Positions 47,047 to 57,000 of a stretch of 64,000 bases of DNA are shown here, in pieces. Origin of the DNA: Mallotus nudiflorus. Taxonomy: Eukaryota > Streptophyta > Magnoliopsida > Malpighiales > Euphorbiaceae. The stretch covers positions 1,116,001-1,180,000 of the forward strand of contig CANTUR010000278.1 of assembly GCA_947683625.1 (NCBI GenBank). Reading direction: 5' to 3'. A program made the position numbers and the translations under genes. Within the stretch, counting starts at the first letter, position 1. Each line of letters opens with the position of its first letter. The notes below the pieces were generated by a model. That model searched no databases and was not told the DNA's origin. It worked only from the letters and a program-made list of their open reading frames with translations.

Positions 47047-47607
47047 TGTAACAGGTACTTCTTCAAACCATTTTTAATCACTGACAATTAACACAGGCAT
47101 TCTGTTTTCTGCTTTTGATAGTAACACATGCAAATTCTTTCAAGCATACACAAATGAAAACCTAATTCTCATTAACTACACAATCACGTACCTGAAGGGT
47201 GCAACAATGGTTCTTCTATCTACCACAATGCGATTACTCTTAACTTCCTTCAATATGAGGTTCTTATTCTCAGGTTGTGGTTGTAATTTCAATTGAGATT
47301 AGGGTTAGAATCAGGGGAATTAATGGGATTTAGATTGCTCAGACAGAGGTAGTTGGTGTCATTTAATGTGAGAAGTTTTACAAAGGAGCTAAACTTCCCT
47401 CTTAAAATTTGATGCGATTATTAATGTCAAAGCATGGATGCCAAATGTTCAGTTTTGTAATAGCTATGAATAGAGCCAACATTAAGAGAAGGGCTTGAAA
47501 TGCCTAATTTATTAAAAACCATGTGTATTTGAGCCAAAAAAAAAAAAAAAAAAACGAATTAAGAGCTTTAGCCAAAATGTTAGGGGCAAAATGCACATTT
47601 TCCCTAT
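44842..47607 (-). mobile_element. Mutator-like element (MULE), 3' end truncated
   Basis: A minus-strand transposase pseudogene plus its 5' flank, ending at a terminal sequence on the right that reads (minus strand) TAGGGAAAATGTGCATTTTG, then CCCCTAAC, a form common at MULE ends. The partner end on the left is missing because the copia LTR fragment replaces everything beyond 44841. Confidence 0.75.
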
Positions 47608-47785
47608 ATATATATGAAAGTAAAATTAAATTAATATTATATAAAAAATCTTAAAGGGGACAGGCATTATATTATTATATTAATAATTTAATATTAAGGG
47701 AGACATGCAAAATTACGTAAAAATCTTCACTCATTATTATATAAAAATTGGATAATTTAGTCATTTATTAATAAAAGTAAAATAA
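47047..47785 (-). other. MULE 5' flank and short spacer
   Basis: Upstream (right) of the transposase start. It contains possible 5' UTR sequence, a poly-A run at about 47537-47556 and the MULE terminus at about 47570-47607. AT-rich sequence follows to the minisatellite. Confidence 0.45.
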
Positions 47786-48375
47786 AATTAATTAAAATAT
47801 AATTGTAATTTGATTGAAAGTCTATTTTCTATTTTAATTAGGCTAACTTCTATTTTATCTCTAATAAAAATTGAATTGACTAAAACATAATTCTAATTTA
47901 ATTGATAGTATGTTTCTTATTTTAATTAGGTTAACTTCTATTTTATCTCTAACAAAAATTCTTATTTAATTGAAAGTATTTTTTTTTTATTTTAATTAGG
48001 TTAAGTTTTATTTTATCTCTAATAAAAATTAATTTAATTAAAATATAATTATAATATAATTGAAAGTATGTTTTTTATTTTAATTAGGTTAACTTTTATT
48101 TTATCTCTAACAAAATTAAATTAAATTAAATGTAATTCTAATTTAATTGAAAATATATTTCCTATTTTAATTAGGTTAACTTCTATTTTATCTCTAATAA
48201 AAATGAAATTAATTAACATATAATTATAATTTAATTGAAAGTATATTTCTTATTTTAATTATATTAATTTATATTTTATCTCTAACAAAATTAAGTTAAT
48301 TAAAATTTTAGTGATAATTTTGTTACAAATATATATTTTTCTATTTTAATTAGGCCTACTTATATTTTTATCTAA
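47785..48375. repeat. Minisatellite, period about 88 bp, seven copies
   Basis: The core 'ttttaattaggttaacttct' followed by 'attttatctctaa' recurs with its start near 47832, 47920, 47990, 48078, 48164, 48253 and 48343: spacings 88, 70, 88, 86, 89 and 90 bp. One unit is shortened by about 18 bp. All copies are head-to-tail. Confidence 0.92.
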
Positions 48376-49080
48376 TATAAGTCAAATTAGATAACACAAT
48401 TTTATAAGTATTATTATATTAAATTTAATAAGTGAATAATTAAAATTAAAATTAATAAATTTTAGGAAAATAGGAAAAGTATATAATTTTTTTCAAAAGT
48501 AGATAGCTTTATAAATTAAAAATTAATAAATAAAAAATAAAGTATAAAATTTGTTTGAAAGTATATTTTCTATAAGAAAAGTATTATAATTATTATCTTT
48601 TTTAGATATTTTTATAAAATTTAATAAAAAAGAGTTAAAATTAAATTAATCAATATTTATCATTTAATTATTAGTTAAACTTTAAAATCACATTAAATTA
48701 ATTTTTGTGTAAATAAAATATTAATATTAAAAATATTGAAAAAATAAAATCTCATAGCTCAACTAAAAAAAATTATTAAAATTATAATAAATTATAAATT
48801 TAATGAGGTTGTAATATTTAAATTGTTATATAAAAAATATAATTTTTATAATTTTTAATCATTTTATTAATAAATAATTAATAATTTTTTATTATCTTAT
48901 GATTAATTATCATCATAATATTTTCTCATATGAAATCAGTTCTAAAATTGAAAAAAATTAATTATAAAAAATATTGAAACAATATCATATGATTAATAAA
49001 TTATAATAAATTATAACTATAGTAAGTTATTTTAAATTGTTATATAAATAAATAACACTGTTATTATTTTTAAATTTTCT
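48376..49080. repeat. AT-rich dispersed repeat block, copy 2
   Basis: Homologous to 35390-35920 in the same orientation (see that entry). It directly follows the minisatellite and is followed by a minus-strand LINE RNase H fragment; copy 1 also has a LINE RNase H fragment to its right, though at a greater distance. Confidence 0.7.
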
Positions 49081-49346
49081 TTAATGGAAATAGAAGTTTT
49101 ATTGATTGAAATTCATCAATAATAATAATAATAATATTTTCATGTTTAATTGTTTATATATATATATATATACATATATGTACACTGCAGATCCAAACGC
49201 AAACTGATAGCTTCCCAGAGACCAAGTGCGTCTGTTTCACGAACTGAGTTAAAACCATAGCAGACCTTCATCATTCCTTGTGCCCAAGCACCCAGATCAT
49301 CACGAATAACAATCCCAAGCCCAAAGAAGCTGTTATTTATTAACAA
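49081..49346 (-). pseudogene. LINE RNase H fragment with 3' UTR
   Basis: The minus strand from 49340 reads NNSFFGLGIVIRDDLGAWAQ and VRETDALGLWEAISLRLDLQ, the first half of a plant LINE RNase H domain, then runs into a (TA)n tract (about 49155-49172) and a stop. Left of it 'caataaaacttctatttcc' on the minus strand resembles a LINE 3' end. Confidence 0.6.
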
Positions 49347-49389
49347 AAATAAAGTTTATTTTGTACAAAATAAAGTAAACATAGATTAC

Positions 49390-50792
49390 GCGATTGATTG
49401 AGTTCTCTTCTCAAATTGAAAAAAAAAAAAAAAAACTTGTACTTTATTGTTGTTCGTTCTCTTCTAACAAAACAAAAGAACGCCACCCTCCTGCTTCTCT
49501 GTTTCGCCGCCCTGGCCTCTCCTCATTATGCCATTCTCTGTCCCATTCTGTCATTCTCTATTCCGTCGTTCTTAATACGTCCTCCTGTCGTTCTCTGTTC
49601 GTTCTTCCTTCCTCCTCCTCCTCCTCAATTTCGTTATCGTCTCCTCCTCAATAAGGTCGATAATTGTGTTTCATCTCTTTACATCGCTACTGTATTATGT
49701 ATTATGCATTTTATATATGTTTAAAGGTATTTAATAACAATGAATCGCTGCAATTATGTGTTTATGTTGTTTAATTTATATAATTTTCTGTGTTTTAAGT
49801 GGGTTTTCTTTTATTTGGTGAAGTGATTGTTCAATTAAAAGCAACTGCTGATGCTCCTATACTCAAGCAAAATAAGTTCAAGCTATGATCTTTCATCAAT
49901 TTTTGTGTAGATGTGTTCATGTTTGTCCTTTTATGTAGTTAAATCCTTGGTGGGTTTTGTGTTTTCGTGTGTTTATGCAGGTAGGTCGATGAATTGTTTC
50001 TTTTTTCGGTTATATGTTTTAATTTAGATGGCCATATAAAGATAATTGGTTGCTAGCATTTTAATGCTTATTAGGCTTTGTTTAGACTAAATCATGTTCA
50101 AGAATTCATTTCATTCAATTCAATTGATCTTGAAAAATCATGTTAATAATGGCATGATCTATTTTCTTTCAAAGATGAATTCTTTCTTTCTTTTTTTTTT
50201 TTTTTTTTTTTTCTCTTTTCTTTTAAGTTGAAGGAACTGAATTCTAACAACTGTGGGTTTTCAGTCAATTGAATTCTTGCACATTCGGACTTTCCAAACA
50301 GAGGGTTAATATTTTTCTGATGCAATGCGAGCTTGCAAATCAACAGTGAATTGAGCTCATACTTGTAATTTGTAAAACTAGTATGCATGTGCTACAGCCT
50401 GGAACTTGAATCATAGAAATAATTGTCATAGCCAATACCTTTTTGAACTAGAAACCAAGTTCATTATACACCTTTTTTCCCTTAATTTAGAAACATTTAC
50501 CTATTTTGATTGTTGACCAGAAGGATCATAATCATGTAGGAAGATTCTTATGCTATATCAACAGCCTCCTAGAAAGTGCCTTCAGAATTACATTTGAGAG
50601 TAGCAACAATCAGAACTCAATGTATTTCTTACTTCATGTATAACTACTGGTTCTACTTTCTTGGGACTGGTTTCTGTCAACTGAAAATTTCTTCTATTTA
50701 CTGATTTTCCTTTAATATTACAGATACCTGGAATTGATAAATTAGTAAAGGCGATTGACTTTTTGCGAAGACAGCTTCATAGAGAAACAATG
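49390..50792 (+). pseudogene. ATG12: ATG12 (ubiquitin-like autophagy protein) gene fragment
   Basis: Two coding blocks of ATG12 are present. 49823-49892 reads VIVQLKATADAPILKQNKFK, matching the family's N-terminal strand. 50724-50792 reads IPGIDKLVKAIDFLRRQLH followed by RETM, and is framed by an acceptor 'tattacag' and a donor 'gtagct'. A CT-rich first-exon-like region lies at 49440-49670. The donor after NKFK is missing (the next base is C and the frame hits TGA), and the exons encoding the second half, ending in the C-terminal Gly needed for conjugation to ATG5, are not found downstream; a LINE lies there instead. In working genes ATG12 is joined to ATG5 for autophagosome formation. This copy cannot make it. 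Confidence 0.72.
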
Positions 50793-51789
50793 GTAGCTCA
50801 TCCTTGATGCTCTTTATACTTTTTTCAGCTTATGTTTATTTTTTATGATATTGAAATATTGGTTTTTTTACTTCAAAATATGAATATTTTGTAGTATTTT
50901 ATATAAAATATTTTTATATTTTACTTGAAAATAATGTGTTAATTAACACATTTATGTATATATGCGAGTGGATGGAGCAAGAGCGTGAATGATATTAAAT
51001 TTAGCATTGTTATTTTATGTGTTTTGGGACAATTTAATATTTTGTATAAAGTTTTATATTGATATTTAGAATTTGGATGGATGTTTAAACTTAATATTAT
51101 TAATTAGGATTTAAAACTTCAATTTTAGACTATTATATTATTTGTATGTTTAATTAAATTGATTTTTATGATATTTTATAATTTTGTGTTAAAATGTGTT
51201 AACATGTTAAACATGTCATTCTCGTGTTTGTAACGTGTCTCAACACATTTAGACCTATATAGGTTGGATCATGAGGTATAAACTATTCCTTAAACGTATC
51301 TGTGTTTGGATTTATAACTTTGATACAATTAATCAAAGGTCATGTTTGGGTTGGTCATATTTGTACTGTATTTGTGTCTCGACACAATTTGTTTACGACC
51401 TATTAACATGAATTGTCAGCCCTACCTCAAAAAGTACATAAGGATTATTCATTACAAACTTTAAACTAACATTATAGCTTTTTATCAAACAACATTACTT
51501 TAAAAGCTGACTAACCATGTTACTACCTAACCAGCTCACTTAGACAATATCGCAAACATGAATTTTCAAGTAAGAAAAAAGATTACAGCCATACTCTTTG
51601 AAATAGCTTGGAAAAATCTCAGCAGCCATCAAAATAACATACAAGAAAAAATATCCAATACAAGAAAAAATATCCAAAAAAAAATGACTTTTTAATGTAT
51701 GGCCAGTGATATTGATGACTGAAATATGAACAATAGTATAATTTGAGTTGTTGGAATATTGAATGATTAATGTTTATAATATGTATCAA
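50793..51789. other. AT-rich intergenic or intronic sequence with a dispersed repeat
   Basis: No gene found. 51190-51430 holds 'cgtgtttgtaacgtgtctc', 'tgtgtctcgacacaa' and 'ttgtcagccctac', phrases of a widespread plant dispersed repeat probably derived from a DNA transposon. 51640-51680 has a short direct repeat of 'caagaaaaaatatcca'. Confidence 0.4.
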
Positions 51790-53230
51790 TTAATTACAGC
51801 TATGAATGATAAATTTTGATGAAGTCCATAATTTCAGTTAATATGCATTTTTCTTGGAATGGTGAACTCTCGAATGTGCTTGTGCCCTTAAAAGGGAGCT
51901 ATCAAGGGGATTCCACGTCCCTATGTATCTTTGTTATCTGTATGCAGAGGTTGGCTCATGGAATCAATGCTGCTGTGGCGAGTGGTAAATGGGATCCAGT
52001 TCATCATCGCTTGAGTCACATATTTTTCATTGATGGTCTCATCCTCTTTGCAAAAGCAGATGAGAAGAATGCTTTTTGTATGCAACATGTGTGGACACTT
52101 TCTGTGAGTCGTCAGGTCAATTGGTGAGTAATAAGAAGTTGATTCTTTATCTCTGTCACAATACTTAGTAACAAGACAATGCAGCTGTTACTAATTGTCT
52201 CACATATAACGTTACAACTAATATGGGTAGGTACCTTGGAGCTGAGTTGGTGTTTGGACGATGGAACCATTGTGCAATTCTGGAATGACCAATGGGTGAA
52301 TCTGCCAACAAACTTGCATGCTTTGGCCTTGGATGTTATTCTACAAGAGTTGTGGAATTTGAGAGTGTGTGATTTTATTAATGAGCATGGCAATTGGGAC
52401 TGGCCGAGGTTTCAAGGATTCCTCCCTCCTTCGGGGTTATTGAGTATAACAGCTGTGAAGCCTCCAAGAGCAGGTGATGGTAATGTTGTTCCTATCTGGA
52501 AGTACTCCTGTCGTGGAAGATTCACCGTTAAATCGGCTTATGGTCACATCAGTGCCAACGATTTATATGTTAGAGATGCTAAATGGCTGAAGGTTTGGAG
52601 ATGAAAAAGGCCTGAAAGCGTCAGGTTTTTCCTTTGGCTTTAGTTGTATAACAAGCTGCTGAGGAATGAGGAGTGAGTAGCATAGACATGTCTCTCCCTC
52701 TTAGCTCATTGTGAGATATGTTATTGTAGCAAGACCTTGCTGCATGCTCTTCAAGATTGTGAAATGGTGCAAGTCACTTGGAGATAATTAGTTCAATCAC
52801 ATGCTGCTGAAACTTTCTTTCAATGCAGCTTGATGAGTGATTGTTATGTAATATTGATAATGAGTTGAAAATTGAGAGTGATCTTCCATGCCCTGTTCTG
52901 TTTTGTATCACCTGCTGGTTTATATAGAAATTTAGAAATAATGCCATTTTTGGAGAAGGGTATGAACTGCCTACAGATGCTATTGATCTCATTATTACTA
53001 AAGTGCGGAGTTTAGTGGATGCCCAGAGAAGTGTTGTTATTACAGGCCTCCAAAGTGTGTTGAGAAGCATATTCAGTTTGTTGTAAGTCCGCTACTCGGG
53101 GACTTCAGCAGGAGGGCTTATTGGAGAACATGTTGGTCGATGGCTGAGTGGTTTTTGGCTAAGATTAGAGATTGTAGCAAAAAGTTGGGCGGTGTGGTCT
53201 TGACTTGCAAGGAATATTGGGTTTAATTTT
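51790..53230 (+). pseudogene. L1-type LINE remnant: RT C-terminal part and zf-RVT region
   Basis: A plus-strand open block 51816-52127 contains LKGSYQGDSTSLCIFVICMQ and LSHIFFIDGLILFAKADEK, the RT palm of plant L1 LINEs. The catalytic FADD position reads FIDG, so it is inactive. 52179-52604 reads LDDGTIVQFWNDQWVNLPT and WKYSCRGRFTVKSAYGHI, followed after a stop by RFFLWL and a CEICYCSKTLLHALQDC zinc-knuckle-like stretch: the zf-RVT domain. Endonuclease and most of the RT are missing, as expected of a 5'-truncated insertion. A decayed tail near 52920-53230 has more frame changes. Confidence 0.8.
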
Positions 53231-53339
53231 GTTGTCTTGAAAATTGATAATAAAATAACTACAAGTCAACAAACTAATAATTTAGATTTAGTGACAGAGA
53301 TTTACATATAATTTTCACTTACAATTATCATCGTAACAA

Positions 53340-53640
53340 TTGAAAATGTCGCCAATAAACACATCTTTCTCAATTTTTTTTTATTCTTCTTCTCTTCATT
53401 ATTCTCATGGTCTCTTCCCTAATTTTCTCATGGCTGCCTCCCTTGCAAACTATCTTTTCTTCCCTCTAATTTAAATTAGTTGTTTATGAATCTCAATAAT
53501 CATCTCTAATCTCAGTTATTTTCAATTTAGGTTTTCTCTCGATTTGTACTTTTAAATCTTTCACTCTATTTTATTTTCAGATTTAGTTTCAAAACCCCAT
53601 AATTTCAGAGAGATGGCGTTTTCAGGTTAATTTTTAATTA
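53340..53640 (+). other. Promoter/first-exon-like region
   Basis: A CT-rich stretch typical of a plant 5' UTR, then an ATG at about 53614 (reading MAFSG) followed by 'ggttaattt', a donor-like site. No family can be assigned to five residues. It could be the first exon of a chimeric transcript running into the cardiolipin-synthase fragment, but that reading frame meets a stop at once. Confidence 0.3.
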
Positions 53641-54120
53641 ATCATTTGATATTGGTTAATTTCATTTGTTTTTCACTTTTTAGAAGGTTCTGTAACTTTT
53701 CTTTTTATTTTTTGATTCTCTCTCATTTCTGTTTACCGTGATTTGAATCTGCTATTTCACTGATTGGAAATCTTAATTTTGTATCTGTTTGGTTTATATG
53801 TTTTAGATTCATTTCTTTTTAGCATCTTTATTGCTTGGTAAATGATTATTAAGTTTTATTGGTTTATTTCGTAGTTGTTCCTGTTTTCAGATTGTGTTTA
53901 GATATCTGCACTATCTTTTGCGAGGATGTCATGTGTACTGTTGCATTTGGTGATTTGTTACGGTTGTACTCTGGTTTGTTTACATGCACTCAAAAACATT
54001 TATATTTCTCTTGTTTGATTGATTTGTTCAAAAATTTACAAGTTAGGCTTATGTCTGTCAATAACTCTTCAGAATTCAACCAACAATGATGACTAATAGT
54101 TTCTTTTTTCTTTTCTGCAG

Positions 54121-54355
54121 GATGATCACGAATAGAATGTATTCTCCTGCTTTTCTGTGGTTGGTTATCTCTGCGCTACTGATTGGGTAGTCAAAATTTC
54201 ATGCTTTATGTTAATAGCTAATGGAATCAAGAATGCATTGGAAGTGAATTTAGCTGTGCTGTTATTACTTTATGTTGTAGTTAGATGGCTTTGTTGCAAG
54301 GAATATGACAATTAATTCTGAAATGGGCTCCTACCTTGATCCTGTTGCTGAAAAG
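54121..54355 (+). pseudogene. Cardiolipin synthase (CMP-forming) gene fragment, two exons
   Basis: 54121-54186 follows an acceptor 'ttctgcag' and reads MITNRMYSPAFLWLVISA; 54281-54355 follows 'tgttgtag' and reads LDGFVARNMTINSEMGSYL then DPVAEK before 'gtaact'. These are adjacent segments of the CDP-alcohol phosphatidyltransferase domain of plant cardiolipin synthase. The family motif DG-x2-AR-x8-G-x3-D-x3-D is intact except that the last Asp is Glu (VAEK in place of LADK). The first block lacks the SG-x-SDW part expected before WLDG, and no other exons were found. In plants this enzyme acts in the inner mitochondrial membrane. Confidence 0.72.
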
Positions 54356-54419
54356 GTAACTCTCAAGCTTTTTAGTGTTATTTGTTTTTCATGTGGCAGT
54401 CTATTTGCTTATTCTTTCT

Positions 54420-54577
54420 ACCTAGCAGCAACTCCTGCAGCCTCTTCAAAAGTCCCCTTCTCAATTGGCTTAGATGCTGTTACAACTGGCACAAACTCTA
54501 CAACCAATATTTCAAGTCAAGGTTTAACATTGCAGCAGAGTTCCAGCCCTAGTAAACAGCATTTACAATTGGATTAG
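54420..54577 (+). other. Unidentified exon-like fragment (Ser/Thr/Ala-rich)
   Basis: Open on the plus strand, with AATPAASSKVPFSIGLDAVT and SSQGLTLQQSSSPSK. The low-complexity Ala/Ser/Thr content and an FSIG motif are weakly reminiscent of FG-nucleoporins of the NUP62 type. It is preceded by an acceptor-like 'ttctacctag' and ends in a TAG. Identification is a guess. Confidence 0.25.
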
Positions 54578-54679
54578 GGGGTCAAGAGAGTTTTTACTAG
54601 GCAGTGATGACTTGTCACAGTAGCAAGTGACAAGTGGCATTGCTTAAGTTAGGCTCATGGGTTCATTATTTGCCTGTTT

Positions 54680-54805
54680 TTGAAAACTAGGGTAAAAGCA
54701 ATGGTCTGAGTGCTGCAAAGCACATGCTAATCTGAAAACTAGTTCTTGAAAACTAGGGTAAAAGTAATGGTCTGAGTGCTGCAAAGCACATGCTAATCTG
54801 AAGCA
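54680..54805. repeat. 66-bp tandem duplication
   Basis: 54680-54745 and 54746-54805 share 'ttgaaaactagggtaaaag', 'aatggtctgagtgctgcaaag' and 'cacatgctaatctga', with one difference seen. The minus-strand frame over it repeats the same peptide twice and is not a gene. Confidence 0.92.
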
Positions 54806-55000
54806 ACAACTTTTTAGAAATTGTTTGGACCTTCCATACTCTTTTATGTTGTAGAAATTGTTTTTGCATATTCTGTTATTTTCATCCATTCTCTGTCTCC
54901 TCTATTTTGAGATCTTTACTTTAATATCTTTTAGATGCATACTTTTATATTAGATCCATTTGCTAACTCCAACTAAGTCTATCGGCTCTTCTGTGCAGTT

Positions 55001-55480
55001 TGACAAAGATGCATTACTGAGATCAAATCTTACTCTGAAGTCAAATAAGCCACGAACAGAGTTTTTCTGTAAAACATTAACAGCGACACAAGCACTCGTG
55101 GAGGCTTTTCTGTGGCCTGTAACCTTACAATAACATAAGGTTACAGCATTACTTCTCTAGCAGATGTTATCAAAACCCGGTTCAGAGAACTTGACATTTT
55201 GGTAAAATATTCATAGATTGCAATTTTTCTTATTCAAGGCATCTTACAAATTATAATTCCTTACATAATTGCTCCTCTCATGAGACCGTTTGCAGGTGAA
55301 GAATGCTGGGAGTATAGAGGTAATCAATTTTTTTACATGAATATACAGGCATTTTAATTTATAGATCAAATTGATGAATATTAATCTTGTTTCTATATAT
55401 TTCTCCTGATCTGGCACAACTGCTTGCTATGCTTGTGCAGATTCTTGGTGCAGAAATAGAACTTGGTGTTCATATCGTAA
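55001..55480 (+). other. Unidentified exon-like fragments
   Basis: After an acceptor-like 'tctgtgcag' (54999) the plus strand reads FDKDALLRSNLTLKSNKP and TEFFCKTLTATQALVEAF. Later pieces read DVIKTRFRELDIL (near 55163), VKNAGSIE (55297-55320, between 'tttgcag' and 'gtaatc') and ILGAEIELGVHIV (55442-55480, between 'tgtgcag' and 'gtaagttc'). Splice-like borders and low stop density suggest real former exons. I do not recognise the family or families. Confidence 0.35.
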
Positions 55481-55774
55481 GTTCATCTTTTAAAAAAAAC
55501 CTGAAATATTTTTGCTTTACTAAGGTGTTTGATGAAAAATGGTTGCTTACGATGTGCATATAATTGGTGTGTATTTGATAGAAAATGACATAATTTTTGA
55601 ACCACTTTGAGACTAAAATTTGACTCATTTGGCCATTGATTACTTTGTTTTGACTTATTATAAGTTGAAATGAATTTATCCTTTTGATTTGGTTAAGTGA
55701 AGATGCATATCATTGAGTTGCTTGGAAATGAACATGCATTATGCTCAACATCCTCTTCATACTGCTCTTTACAG

Positions 55775-56131
55775 GTTCAAGCAGTTGCTTGGAATCATGA
55801 TGAGCCACAGGTTCTTCTTAGTGGATCTTTTGGTCACTCAATTGTCATGGTAATAAAAATTGTTCTTTTTTGTCATCTAAGAAAGTTTGATGCTAGAACC
55901 TATAATTGCAATACTTGTTTTCAAATGATTACTTAAGCGTTGAAAATGCAAATTTATGATTTGTTTGGGCAGTTAGTTTTTCATGTTCAGTCAAGATACT
56001 CTGTTTTGATGTAATAGCCGTACGAATTGCAGAAGGATGGGAGGATACCTGCACATCCTGGATTTAGGAGGTCTATCACAGCTGATGTTGAAAGCTTGGC
56101 ATGGGATCCCCATAGTAGTCATTCATTTGTG
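55775..56131 (+). pseudogene. PWP1: PWP1 (periodic tryptophan protein 1, WD40) gene fragment, two exons
   Basis: 55775-55849 (after 'tctttacag', before 'gtaata') reads VQAVAWNHDEPQVLLSGSF then GHSIVM. 56033-56131 (after 'aattgcag', before 'gtatat') reads KDGRIPAHPGFRRSITADVE then SLAWDPHSSHSFVV. Both match consecutive WD40 segments of PWP1 in order. Blades before and after are absent, so it is a partial copy. Family role: a nuclear WD40 protein in rRNA processing and growth control. Splice borders and frames within these two exons are intact. Confidence 0.75.
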
Positions 56132-57000
56132 GTATATTCTTCACTCATTCATTTGGAATCGCCTTACTTTAGTTTTGTAATCCTTTTGTTCTTGTAAGCA
56201 AAGCAAGCAGGGAGTTGTATAATTACTGTATTATAACTTACAAGTTTGTTAGACACCATTATTTTGTGGTTGTTTGTTGGCTAGAACAGACTTATGGAAC
56301 CTTGGATTAAAATGCACTAGAAATTGACTTCTTTGAGTTTTCATTATTTTCTTTTCTTATTCAAAATGTTTATATTTTAAATTTTAGGTACAGAACATTT
56401 TTTGTCTAAAAATTGAAATTCATTGAAAAATGTATTATAGTTGGTTTTATTTTGTTATGTATCACAAAATTTCAATTTAAATATTGTAGGAAATTTTCAA
56501 AGTTTCAATTTGAAAATGATAGTAAATGTATATAAAAATTCTAAAATAATAATAATAGAAAAAAGGTTGTGGCCAAATCAAAAAACGTTGGGATGAGATG
56601 TAAAACATTAGCGACACTTCAGATATAATTGTCATTTGGTCCAAAAATGAGAAGGATGATAAGGTTGAAATGTGGAGGTTATGAGTTTGAAACACATGGG
56701 TATGAGTTTGAAACTCGGCTTTTTCCAATCTTGATAGACCTGATGATTGGTTTAAGAGAATTATTGTTCCAAGATGCCATGGGGGTCGCTGCCCCAAGAG
56801 TCTGTACTTGGTGGATTAAAACAAACGGGCATATAAGTATATACACATAATTGGAACTATGTAGCAAAGAATACTCGGATGCACAACTTACATTAATTTT
56901 TCAAGCAATTTGTTTGGCCTTGAGCTTAATATATATATATATTTATAATACAAGGCAATTTAGGTAGGTCTGAAACTAATTCTGACCAGATTTAGATGAT
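56132..57000. other. Intergenic or intronic sequence
   Basis: No gene found. 56640-56860 has higher GC and two direct repeats of 'tatgagtttgaaac'. Minus- and plus-strand short frames here lack family signatures. It probably includes the 3' flank of the receptor kinase gene, whose stop codon is at 57001-57003. Confidence 0.4.

Noticed and set aside
49394..49724. Two overlapping plus-strand frames (86 and 108 residues)
   Set aside because: CT-rich 5' UTR-like sequence open in two phases; no protein family; more likely the untranslated first exon belonging to the ATG12 fragment.
56477..56867. Short frames on both strands
   Set aside because: Mutually overlapping, no motif, partly low complexity.
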